Notes: a model not told the origin generated them from the sequence alone. 6,018 nucleotides of DNA from JAFDWI01 sp964449375 (GCA_964449375.1 CAYVAS010000109.1:1-6018); one strand, 5' to 3'; counted from the first letter of the stretch, positions 1 through 5,429 are shown. Numbers and translations are program-made.

Positions 1-560
1 GCGATCATCCCGGCGACGTCGGCGCGGGGCACCGACGACTCCTGCGGGGTCGCGGCGATCTCGACCCTGCCGGTGCCGTCGTCCAGGGTGAGTGCCCCAG
101 GCCCGAGGATGGTCCAGTCCAGCGAGGTGGATCGCAGGTGCGCATCGGCGGCGGCCTTGGCTTCGGCGTAGGGAAAGAACGAATGGTCCGGCGGGACGCC
201 GTGGTCGGGGCGCGACCCCAGATACGACACCATCACGTACCGGCGGGCACCGACCGCCTGGGCCGCGTCCATCGAGGCCACCGCGGCCTGGTGGTCCACG
301 GCCCGGGTGCGGGCCGGGTTGCCACCCCCGGCACCAGCGGACCACACCACCACGTCGTGGCCGTCGAGCAGGGCGCGCATGCCGGCGTCGTCGACGGTCT
401 CCACGTCGGTCACTACCGGCTCGGCGCCGGTCGCGGCGACTTCGGCGGCGTGGTCCGGGTTGCGGATCACGCCGGTGACCCGGTGACCGGACTCGACCAG
501 GAGCGGTGTGGCCAGCAACGCCACCTTGCCATGCGCGCCGATGACGATGATCCGGGCCAT
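1..560 (-). CDS. NAD(P)-binding atypical SDR-family oxidoreductase/epimerase-like protein (3' end outside window)
   Basis: This is the N-terminal 186 residues of a Rossmann-fold protein of the NAD(P)H-binding, NmrA/YwnB-like atypical SDR group. The predicted beta1 and dinucleotide loop reads IIVIGAHGKVA at residues 4-14, with G8 and G11 in the glycine-rich turn. R33 follows beta2, which suits NADP(H) binding. A D/VVWSAG strand sits near 69-76, and YAEAK (Y131, K135) is the SDR YxxxK pair. An LDWTILGPG segment near 147-155 is typical of this group, where the strand leads into the substrate side. The ATG at 560 is fixed by a GAGGAGG Shine-Dalgarno sequence 5 nt upstream. The gene lies 127 bp downstream of the DUF3556 gene stop on the same strand, with its own possible promoter and palindromes in that gap. 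Members of this group serve as reductases, epimerases or redox sensors, and the substrate cannot be told here. The C-terminus lies beyond the left edge. Confidence 0.9.
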   Translation of the reverse strand, partial: MARIIVIGAHGKVALLATPLLVESGHRVTGVIRNPDHAAEVAATGAEPVVTDVETVDDAGMRALLDGHDVVVWSAGAGGGNPARTRAVDHQAAVASMDAAQAVGARRYVMVSYLGSRPDHGVPPDHSFFPYAEAKAAADAHLRSTSLDWTILGPGALTLDDGTGRVEIAATPQESSVPRADVAGMI

Positions 561-565
561 GCGGT

Positions 566-572
566 CCTCCTC
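566..572 (-). promoter_or_regulatory. Ribosome binding site of the SDR-like gene
   Basis: GAGGAGG read on the minus strand, 5 nt before the ATG at 560. It is a near-complete anti-16S complement and settles the start choice. Confidence 0.75.
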
Positions 573-575
573 GGT

Positions 576-603
576 CGGGTGCGCTCCAGGCTAGGAGCAC
601 CCG
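576..603 (-). promoter_or_regulatory. Imperfect hairpin enclosing a TAGCCT -10-like hexamer upstream of the SDR-like gene
   Basis: Arms 576-587 and 594-603 pair over 10 bp with a 2-nt bulge. The 6-nt loop (588-593) reads TAGCCT on the minus strand, fitting the actinobacterial TAnnnT -10 pattern. Transcription would then start near 581, giving a leader of about 20 nt that holds the Shine-Dalgarno sequence. No good -35 box is seen at 16-18 nt. The promoter reading is therefore tentative. Confidence 0.3.
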
Positions 604-606
604 GGC

Positions 607-624
607 CGACCCGGCACCGGGTCG
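607..624. repeat. 18-bp inverted repeat, candidate operator or weak terminator
   Basis: CGACCCGG-CA-CCGGGTCG has perfect 8-bp arms around a 2-bp centre. It lies in the 127-bp gap between the DUF3556 stop and the SDR-like start, just upstream of the TAGCCT hexamer, where a -35 region would fall. Dyads of this size are typical of dimeric repressor sites. No T-run follows on either strand, so an intrinsic terminator is less likely. Confidence 0.4.
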
Positions 625-687
625 TCACCAAGATCCCCGCTCGTACCGTCGACCGGGGAGCGGACCGACCGGGGGCAGACCGCATCA

Positions 688-2376
688 TCAGGCGGGGGTG
701 GCCGCGTCGCGGTGCAGGGGCACGTCGGTGGCGGTGGGCTGGCGCTCCAGCAGGTCGCGGACCAGCACGTGGCCGCTTCCCACGGGACCGGTGGCGGCGT
801 CGACCAGCCGGTAGCGCTGGAAGCCCCGACCGAAGGGTTCGGACTCCAGGATCACCACGCGCACCTCACCGGGCGCGAAACCGCAGCGGCGTTGCAGCGC
901 GGCGACGAGTTTTTCGTCGTGCAGGTGCCCGTCACCGAAGTTCCAGCCCAGCGCCACCGCCGCGATCAGCTCGCCGTCGAGCACCAGGTAGTCCTCGTGG
1001 TCAGGGCCGCACGCCTCGGGAACAAGCGAATACAGGGCCCGCCCGTGGGAGTGGAACCCTCTGAACGCGTAGCCCATGTGCAGCGGGACCATCGCCGCCT
1101 CGGCGCTGCCGTAGATGCGGGTGAGCTGCTCATGGGGCAGCTCGGTGGCTTTGGTGACGCCCCGGTCCAGCCGGTCGAGCCCGTCGCCTGCGAAGCACCA
1201 GATCGTGGTCGCCCAGTTGCCGGCGTAGTAGCGCATCGCGACCAGGAACGACACCTTGTGGGGCGCGAGGTTGCCGAAGAGCACCAGGCCGGCCAGCACC
1301 ACGAACAGCCCGGCGATGAGCCAGGGCTGGGCCAGGTCGGCCCAAAGCACGCCGGGATGCGCGACGAACACGAAGACCACCCCGAAGATCATGAAGACGT
1401 TCCACTCCAGGGGCACGCCCATGGGAAAACTCGAGATGATCCCCAGATGGAAGGCGATCATGATCACCCCGGCGACCAGCGTGGGCCAGCCGCCGTCGGT
1501 GAACAGCAGCACCGCGGGGAACACGAACTCCACCACGGTGGCGCCATGCGCGATGCCCGCCGCCAGCGCACTGGGCCGCAGGTCGTGGGGGAAGTCCCGA
1601 TGGAAACGGCGGCGGATCCCGCCGACGCGCAGGAACGGGTTGTTGGACTGCATGGCGGCCATGACCGAGGGAAAGTGCAGGTTGAGCTTGGAGAACGCGG
1701 CGCCCCACCAGATCACCACCAGTACGACCTTGGCGCCGGTGAGTTGGTCGCCGTCGGCAAGCAGGAAGGTGACCAGGAACGTGCCGTACACCTCGCCGCG
1801 GGCGGCCAGGAAGATCACCTGGTCCCGCAGGCCCAGCACCGCCAGCAGCCCGAGCACCGCCGCCACCTCGGCGCGCCCGAGCGCGCCCCAGGCGGCCACG
1901 ACCGTGGTCACGATCAGTGCCGCGTACAGCACGGCGTCGGCGACGTTGCGGGTGTCACCGCCGGTGAGTGGCACCCGTCCGCCGAAGGGCGCCAGTCGGA
2001 TCGTGCCGGGGCGGAGCCAGTAGAGGAAGGACCCCAGCGGCGGAACGAAGCGCAGGTTGAGTGGACCGAAGCCACAGCCCAGGCCGAGTACCTCGAACAG
2101 CATCGTCCACAGCGCGATCTTGTAGATCACCACGCCGTCGCGCCACCAGGTGTCCGGCGCGAAGAACCCGTCGATGCCGGGGGTGGAAAGGACGAACACC
2201 CAGGCCACCGCGACGTAGAGCACCAGCTTGACGCCGTAGCCCAGGATCACCACGTCGGGTGAGCCGAAGCCGTGTTCGGCGAAGTGGCGGGCCATGGGCT
2301 CGGTCCGTTCCTGGCGGGTGCGCGTGGACCATTCGGCGTGGTCGACCTCGGGCAGGTTCGGCTGGATGAATCCCAT
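688..2376 (-). CDS. DUF3556-type polytopic membrane protein
   Basis: The product is 562 aa and resembles the DUF3556 family of actinobacterial transmembrane proteins of unknown function. This was recognised from the N-terminus MGFIQPNLPEVD, the PMARHFAEHGFG segment near 28-38, and the C-terminal NFGDGHLHDEKLVAALQ stretch near 479-495. The N-terminal 40 residues are soluble. About eight or nine hydrophobic segments follow, near 43-64, 83-102, 147-164, 170-192, 197-206, 217-229, 270-293, 297-316, 324-345 and 352-372, some perhaps re-entrant. From about 375 to 562 the protein is soluble, with histidine-rich patches (HMGYAFRGFHSHGR near 433-446). The membrane region is reminiscent of HTTM/vitamin-K-carboxylase-like proteins, which is inference only. 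The ATG at 2376 is chosen for its GGAGGAGA Shine-Dalgarno sequence and family-like start. The open frame continues upstream only as the shadow of the flavoenzyme gene, which ends 67 bp upstream on the same strand. Function is unknown. Confidence 0.88.
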   Translation of the reverse strand: MGFIQPNLPEVDHAEWSTRTRQERTEPMARHFAEHGFGSPDVVILGYGVKLVLYVAVAWVFVLSTPGIDGFFAPDTWWRDGVVIYKIALWTMLFEVLGLGCGFGPLNLRFVPPLGSFLYWLRPGTIRLAPFGGRVPLTGGDTRNVADAVLYAALIVTTVVAAWGALGRAEVAAVLGLLAVLGLRDQVIFLAARGEVYGTFLVTFLLADGDQLTGAKVVLVVIWWGAAFSKLNLHFPSVMAAMQSNNPFLRVGGIRRRFHRDFPHDLRPSALAAGIAHGATVVEFVFPAVLLFTDGGWPTLVAGVIMIAFHLGIISSFPMGVPLEWNVFMIFGVVFVFVAHPGVLWADLAQPWLIAGLFVVLAGLVLFGNLAPHKVSFLVAMRYYAGNWATTIWCFAGDGLDRLDRGVTKATELPHEQLTRIYGSAEAAMVPLHMGYAFRGFHSHGRALYSLVPEACGPDHEDYLVLDGELIAAVALGWNFGDGHLHDEKLVAALQRRCGFAPGEVRVVILESEPFGRGFQRYRLVDAATGPVGSGHVLVRDLLERQPTATDVPLHRDAATPA

Positions 2377-2381
2377 CGGCG

Positions 2382-2389
2382 TCTCCTCC
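2382..2389 (-). promoter_or_regulatory. Ribosome binding site of the DUF3556-type gene
   Basis: GGAGGAGA on the minus strand, 5 nt before the ATG at 2376. It decides this start over an open frame that extends about 690 nt further upstream without a stop. Confidence 0.75.
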
Positions 2390-2432
2390 GGCGTGGCGGG
2401 CCCGGGGTTCCCGACCCGGATGCCAGCGTGAC

Positions 2433-2446
2433 GAGAACAGGTTCTA
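2433..2446. promoter_or_regulatory. KstR-like palindromic operator (TnnAACnnGTTnnA form)
   Basis: On the minus strand this reads TAGAACCTGTTCTC. It matches the published KstR motif TnnAACnnGTTnnA at every fixed position except the last base. Its core is a perfect inverted repeat, AGAAC-CT-GTTCT. The first three bases are the TAG stop of the flavoenzyme gene. The site begins 57 bp upstream of the DUF3556-type ATG, a normal position for a repressor controlling that gene. KstR is a TetR-family repressor of cholesterol and lipid catabolism genes in mycobacteria and rhodococci. Whether this organism has a KstR homologue cannot be seen, and another TetR regulator with a similar site is possible. 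Confidence 0.5.
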
Positions 2447-3868
2447 GTGTTGCACCGTTCGCAGCGCGGAGCGGACCGCGTGGTGACCGGCCATGCCGTG
2501 CACCCCGGCGCCGGGTGGGGTGGCCGCAGAACACAGCGCGGTGCCGGGGATGCCCGTGGCGTAGGGGTCGAGGGCCACCCGGGGCCGGAAGAGGAGCTGG
2601 AGCGGATCGTTCGCGCCGGTGCTGATGTCGCCGCCCACGTAGTTGGGGTTGGCTCCGACCAGGTCCGCAGGGCCCTGGACGGCGGTGGCCACGATGTGGT
2701 CGCGCACTCCCGGGGCGAAGCGTTCGATCTGGGCGATGACCGCCTCGGTGGCGTCGCCGTCGTAGCCGTGGGGGACGTGGGCGTAGGCCCAGATCGGGTG
2801 GAGGTCCCCATCGGAGCGGGACGGGTCGGCCAGGTACTGTTGGCCCACGAGGACGAAGGGGCGGGCCGGCATGCGACCAGCGGCCACGTCGGCTTCGGCG
2901 GCGGCGATCTCCTCGGCGGTGCCGCCCAGGTGCACCATCGCGGCGCGGCGGACATCGGGGGCGGCCCAGGGGATGCCGCCCTCCACGGCCAGGTCCACCT
3001 TGAACGCGCCCGGCCCGTGCCGGTAGCGCCGGTAGGCGCGTCGGACCCGGGGCGGCACCTGGTCACCGGCGAGGTCCAAGAATGCGGCGGGGGTGACGTC
3101 GAAGAGGCGGATGCGGGCGTGGGCGACCTCGGCCATCGTGGTGACGCGGTGGTCGGTGACGATCCGGCCGCCCAGTGAGGTGAGCAGCGACACCAGCGCG
3201 TCGGTGATCGCCTGGGAGCCGCCCTTGGCCACGGGCCAGCCGTGACGGTGCGCGGACAGCACCAGGGCGAGTCCGATCGACGCGGTGGTGGGCGTGTGCA
3301 GCGGGCGGAACGCGTGCGCGGCGCAGCCGGCGAACAACGCCCGGGTTCGAGGCGAGGTGAACGACCTGGCGAAGGTGGTCGCGGGCAACAGGGCGGCCAG
3401 CCCGAAGCGGGCCAGCAGCAGCGGGTGGCGGGGGACGTGCAGGATCGGTCCCAGGATCTCCGGAGCGAGGTCGTCGAGGCGTTCGCTCAGGTGGCTGAAG
3501 CGGCGCCGCCACCGGGGCCCGTCGGGTCCGAGACCCGCCGCGGTCGTCGAGATGGAGCGGTGCATCGTCACGGCGTCGCCGCCGTCCAGGGGGTGGGCGA
3601 GGTCGATCTCGGGGTGGCACCACTCCAGGCCGTGGTCGGCGAGGGGCAGCGCGGCGAGCGCCGGGGAGGTGACGGCGAAAGGATGCGCGGCCGAGCACAC
3701 GTCGTGGATCACCCCGGGCCGAGTCAGCTCGGCGCTGCGGGCGCCTCCCCCGGGGGTCGGGGCGGCCTCGTACACGGTGACCGAGTGTCCGGCGCGTGCC
3801 AGTTCGATCGCGGCGACCAGCCCGTTGGGTCCGGAGCCCACGACGACCGCGTCGGTGGTCTCAGGCAC
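2444..3868 (-). CDS. FAD-dependent oxidoreductase of the phytoene dehydrogenase (CrtI/PYROXD2-like) family
   Basis: The product is 474 aa, the usual size for COG1233-type flavoproteins. Residues 7-35 form the FAD-binding beta-alpha-beta: VVVGSGPNG with G11, G13 and G16, ending in E34, which would hold the FAD ribose. A PGGGARS segment (39-45) follows, as in amine-oxidase/CrtI flavoenzymes. PVAKGGSQAITDAL near 212-225 is the family's central motif. PHGYDGD (366-372), RFAPGVRDHI (383-392) and the C-terminal GAGVHGMAGHHA (453-464), which contacts the flavin, point to the PYROXD2-like branch rather than true carotenoid desaturases. No isoprenoid biosynthesis genes are nearby. The GTG at 3868 is chosen because it starts 10 residues before the glycine loop. 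A GTG at 3970 would add an unlikely Arg/Pro-rich stretch. No clear Shine-Dalgarno sequence precedes the start, but a short upstream ORF overlaps it. The likely downstream partner is the DUF3556-type gene. The substrate is unknown, probably lipophilic. Confidence 0.9.
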   Translation of the reverse strand: MPETTDAVVVGSGPNGLVAAIELARAGHSVTVYEAAPTPGGGARSAELTRPGVIHDVCSAAHPFAVTSPALAALPLADHGLEWCHPEIDLAHPLDGGDAVTMHRSISTTAAGLGPDGPRWRRRFSHLSERLDDLAPEILGPILHVPRHPLLLARFGLAALLPATTFARSFTSPRTRALFAGCAAHAFRPLHTPTTASIGLALVLSAHRHGWPVAKGGSQAITDALVSLLTSLGGRIVTDHRVTTMAEVAHARIRLFDVTPAAFLDLAGDQVPPRVRRAYRRYRHGPGAFKVDLAVEGGIPWAAPDVRRAAMVHLGGTAEEIAAAEADVAAGRMPARPFVLVGQQYLADPSRSDGDLHPIWAYAHVPHGYDGDATEAVIAQIERFAPGVRDHIVATAVQGPADLVGANPNYVGGDISTGANDPLQLLFRPRVALDPYATGIPGTALCSAATPPGAGVHGMAGHHAVRSALRTVQH

Positions 3869-3959
3869 GGTCCCGCGCCGGGGTCGCCGGGTCCGGGCCG
3901 GGCCGGGGTCCGTCTGAGGGGCCCGTCGAATGGGGCGTCGAATGGTTGATGGCACCCAT
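3861..3959 (-). CDS. Possible 32-codon upstream ORF overlapping the flavoenzyme start
   Basis: ATG at 3957-3959 opens a 32-codon frame, rich in Pro, Gly, Asp and Arg, that stops with TGA at 3861-3863. The TGA falls 3 nt inside the flavoenzyme frame, whose GTG is at 3866-3868. This is the geometry of translational coupling, and the flavoenzyme has no obvious Shine-Dalgarno sequence of its own. The ATG lies about 10 nt after a TACCGT box (3974-3969), so the message could be leaderless or nearly so. The peptide has no recognisable domain, and chance open frames are common at this GC content. Confidence 0.25.
   Translation of the reverse strand: MGAINHSTPHSTGPSDGPRPGPDPATPARDRA
3924..3945. repeat. 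Tandem direct repeat, 10-bp unit at 12-bp period
   Basis: CGTCGAATGG occurs exactly at 3924-3933 and again at 3936-3945, a 12-bp period. The pair lies in the flavoenzyme leader, between the TACCGT box and the GTG start, where a tandemly bound regulator or an RNA-level element could act. On the minus strand it falls inside the upstream ORF as repeated His-Ser-Thr-type codons. Confidence 0.55.
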
Positions 3960-3960
3960 C
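3948..3960. repeat. Short inverted repeat at the predicted flavoenzyme transcription start
   Basis: GATGG-CAC-CCATC has 5-bp perfect arms and a 3-bp centre. It sits 8-20 nt downstream of the TACCGT box on the minus strand and includes the ATG of the upstream ORF. It may be an operator half-site pair, though such short arms can arise by chance. Confidence 0.3.
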
Positions 3961-3968
3961 GTCCCGGC

Positions 3969-3974
3969 ACGGTA
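3969..3974 (-). promoter_or_regulatory. Candidate -10 box (TACCGT) for the flavoenzyme gene
   Basis: GC-TACCGT on the minus strand fits TAnnnT and repeats the hexamer found on the plus strand at 4061-4066. Initiation near 3960-3963 would give a leader of about 95 nt before the GTG at 3868. No convincing -35 box is seen. Confidence 0.35.
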
Positions 3975-4060
3975 GCGGCCCCGCCTCGGCGAGCGGCGGC
4001 GGCCCGGGCCGGAGGTCGGATGAGCCGGTCGGATCAGGGACTCCATCGAGGTGGGCGTGC

Positions 4061-4066
4061 TACCGT
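4061..4066 (+). promoter_or_regulatory. Candidate extended -10 box (TGC-TACCGT) for the DUF4214 gene
   Basis: TGC at 4058-4060 followed by TACCGT gives a TGn-TAnnnT extended -10, with a leader of about 50 nt to the ATG at 4124. A second hexamer, TACGGT at 4074-4079, is an alternative. No -35 box is evident, as is usual for extended -10 promoters. Confidence 0.35.
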
Positions 4067-4123
4067 CCGCGTCTACGGTTCGGCGATGAGCCCGTGCAGG
4101 GCCCGGCATGAGGAGAAGACCCG

Positions 4124-4975
4124 ATGCGGACACGACTGGTGAGTGCTTGTGCAGTGGTGCTGCTGGCGGTGGCCTTCGTGGCTGCACTGCCCAGCGGACA
4201 CTCCGCTGATGCAGCGACCCGGGAGGACGAGGCGACCATCACCAAGGACGAGGCCTTCGTCATGGCTGCCTATGCGGACTTTTTGCACCGGGCCCCAACC
4301 GAAGAGGAACTCGCCGAGGAGACCGCCGAACCGTTGGACACCGTGGCCGCACGCCAGTCGCTGGTGGACCGGCTGGCACACTCGCCGGAGTGGATCGCGG
4401 TGACGGTCGATCAGCTCTATGTCGACACCTTGGGTCGTCCCGCCGATGAGGATGGCGCGGCGTTCTGGGCCGAAGTGCTGGGTGACGGCGACATGACCGT
4501 CGCGCAGGCCGCCGCCAACTTCTACTCCTCCGACGAGTACTTCGAGGGCTTCGGGAACGGGAACGTCGAGGACTGGATCACCGACCTGTACGCCAAGATC
4601 CTGTTGCGCACGGTCGACCAGCCCGGCCTCGATTTCTGGGTGGACGCCACCGACCTTCGGGGCCGTTGGTGGGTCGCTCACGCCTTCTACCAGACCGAGG
4701 AGTCCTGCCACACCCGGGTCGAACACCTCTACCAGGTGCTGCTGGGCCGTGACCCCGAAACCGCCGGCTGGAACTACTGGTCCGACCGGGTCGAGGAGTT
4801 CGGCGACCTGATCCTGGCCGCGCACCTGGCCTCCAGTGTCGAGTACTACGAGCGGGCCTGGGTCCGTTTCGGTCCGCCGCCGACGACGACCACCACGACG
4901 GTCGACGAGACCTCCACCTCGTCCACCTCGTCGACGTCCTCCACCACGACGACGAGTACGCCGCCGGTGACCTGA
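4124..4975 (+). CDS. Secreted DUF4214 repeat protein with Thr/Ser-rich C-terminal tail
   Basis: The product is 283 aa. Residues 1-30 form a Sec signal peptide: a basic MRTR start, a hydrophobic core at 6-22, and a likely cut after SADA. Four degenerate units of about 50 aa of the DUF4214 type follow, near 44-91, 93-141, 150-195 and 198-244. The pattern is LY..lLgR.pd..G..fW, then an Ala-rich helix and F..S.EY. The best copies are QLYVDTLGRPADEDGAAFW and HLYQVLLGRDPETAGWNYW. Residues 253-283 are almost only Thr and Ser with a few Pro, then the protein stops. There is no sortase motif and no membrane anchor. The start is set by GAGGAGA at 4110-4116, 7 nt before the ATG. DUF4214 units occur in extracellular and S-layer-like proteins, often beside catalytic or adhesive domains, but none is present here. 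An extracellular or cell-wall-associated role is likely, with the ligand unknown. Confidence 0.9.
   Translation: MRTRLVSACAVVLLAVAFVAALPSGHSADAATREDEATITKDEAFVMAAYADFLHRAPTEEELAEETAEPLDTVAARQSLVDRLAHSPEWIAVTVDQLYVDTLGRPADEDGAAFWAEVLGDGDMTVAQAAANFYSSDEYFEGFGNGNVEDWITDLYAKILLRTVDQPGLDFWVDATDLRGRWWVAHAFYQTEESCHTRVEHLYQVLLGRDPETAGWNYWSDRVEEFGDLILAAHLASSVEYYERAWVRFGPPPTTTTTTVDETSTSSTSSTSSTTTTSTPPVT
4882..4970 (+). repeat. Low-complexity Thr/Ser-codon repeat tract
   Basis: Runs of ACG, ACC, TCG and TCC triplets encode the Thr/Ser tail of the DUF4214 protein. The triplet phase is kept throughout, so length change by slippage would keep the frame. The tail is likely extended and may be O-glycosylated, which is inference. 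Confidence 0.6.
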
Positions 4976-4981
4976 GATGAC

Positions 4982-5028
4982 ACGCGCCGACCGGCCGGCC
5001 CCTCGTCGGGCCGGCCGGTCGGACGCGT
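4982..5028. terminator. Strong bidirectional hairpin between convergent genes
   Basis: A perfect 15-bp stem, 4987-5001 with 5008-5022, encloses a 6-nt loop (CTCGTC). After a single-base bulge at 5023, five more pairs (4982-4986 with 5024-5028) extend it to 20 bp. It starts 6 nt after the DUF4214 stop and ends 15 nt from the csbD-like stop, so it can serve both converging transcripts. No U-tract follows on either side, as is common for hairpin terminators in high-GC actinobacteria. Confidence 0.75.
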
Positions 5029-5043
5029 CGGGTCGAATCGGGG

Positions 5044-5226
5044 TCAGGTCTTCTTGCGTGCCCCGTCGATCTTGTCCTCGACCCATTCCTTGGCCTTGGT
5101 GACCTTTTCCTTGACCTCGCCGGCGGCGCGGTCGGCCTTGCCTTCACGTTCCATTTCTTCGTTGCCGGTCAGGTCGCCGATGGCTTCCTTGGCGTGGCCC
5201 TTGGCCTTGTCGGTGTTTCCACTCAT
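5044..5226 (-). CDS. csbD: CsbD-family stress-response protein
   Basis: The product is 60 aa, a typical CsbD length. It opens with MSGNTDKAKGHAKEAIGDLTGN, split here as MSGNTDKAKG and HAKEAIGDLTGN, then shows E..EGKADRAAGEVK and ends in a Lys/Arg-rich helix. The family consensus of K.KG..kE..G.ltgd....EGk.d...G is clear. CsbD proteins are small, highly charged and cytosolic, and are induced by general stress (sigma-B control in Bacillus). Their biochemical role is not settled. AAAGGA lies 7 nt upstream of the ATG at 5226. The small membrane protein gene lies 52 bp upstream on the same strand, with no terminator visible between them, so they probably share a transcript. Confidence 0.92.
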   Translation of the reverse strand: MSGNTDKAKGHAKEAIGDLTGNEEMEREGKADRAAGEVKEKVTKAKEWVEDKIDGARKKT

Positions 5227-5278
5227 GTGAGTGTCCTTTCGTTCGGAGGGGTTGTTCGGTCGAAGTGTGTTCCGGGCG

Positions 5279-5422
5279 TCAAGCGAACAAGCTGACGCCG
5301 CCGGGGCCCACGATCAGACCCACGACGATGAACACGATGCCCAGCGCCACCTGGCGCCGGATGATGGTCACGATCCCGTAGATCACGAGGAACACCGCCA
5401 GGATCCAGAGAATGAATTCCAT
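5279..5422 (-). CDS. Small two-helix hydrophobic membrane protein with GPGG tail
   Basis: The product is 47 aa. It has two hydrophobic segments, about 3-20 and 25-39, joined by a short basic turn (IIRRQ, 20-24), and ends GPGGVSLFA. Two-helix hydrophobic proteins with a C-terminal GPGG motif recur in actinobacteria as uncharacterised small proteins. That recognition is from memory and not tied to a named family. The ATG at 5422 has AAGGAAGG 7 nt upstream. The open frame extends upstream to 5662, but the added residues are Arg/Ala-rich and unlike a real N-terminus. It is probably cotranscribed with the csbD-like gene 52 bp downstream, which suggests an envelope stress role. Confidence 0.8.
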   Translation of the reverse strand: MEFILWILAVFLVIYGIVTIIRRQVALGIVFIVVGLIVGPGGVSLFA

Positions 5423-5429
5423 TTCTGTA

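Larger units (their letters stand above)
3869..4123. other. Divergent intergenic region between the flavoenzyme and DUF4214 genes
   Basis: This 255-bp stretch separates two divergent start codons. It holds candidate -10 boxes reading TACCGT for both directions, a tandem repeat, a short inverted repeat and the upstream ORF listed separately. The central part, about 3975-4045, is GC-rich and shows no other clear signal. Confidence 0.7.

Noticed and set aside
648..653. GTCGAC palindrome near the DUF3556 stop
   Set aside because: Six-base palindromes of this type are expected by chance at this GC content, and the flanks do not extend the symmetry.
138..1064. 308-codon plus-strand open frame
   Set aside because: It is antisense to the SDR-like gene and to the end of the DUF3556 gene, with an Arg/Gly/Pro-rich translation. 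The SDR frame has a strong Shine-Dalgarno sequence and clear family motifs.
712..2262. 516-codon plus-strand open frame
   Set aside because: It lies fully antisense to the DUF3556-type gene. Its His/Gln/Gly-rich translation is typical of a high-GC shadow frame, with no recognisable domain.
2377..3066. Upstream extension of the DUF3556 frame (792 codons in total)
   Set aside because: The extra 230 residues are Pro/Arg/Ser/Thr-rich and overlap the flavoenzyme in another frame. The ATG at 2376 has a strong Shine-Dalgarno sequence and a family-like N-terminus.
3242..3949. Plus-strand frames opposite the flavoenzyme
   Set aside because: They are GC-driven shadows with Gly/Arg-rich translations and no ribosome binding site or motif.
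3869..3970. GTG at 3970 as the flavoenzyme start
   Set aside because: It would add 34 Arg/Pro-rich residues before the FAD-binding strand and would place the start codon inside the candidate -10 box.
4882..4970. Triplet-like repeats considered as CRISPR or a regulatory repeat array
   Set aside because: They are in-frame Thr/Ser codons of a coding tail, with no regular repeat-spacer structure.
4073..5086. 337-codon minus-strand open frame
   Set aside because: It is antisense to the DUF4214 gene and runs through the terminator hairpin. Its translation is Gly/Arg/Val-rich without domains.
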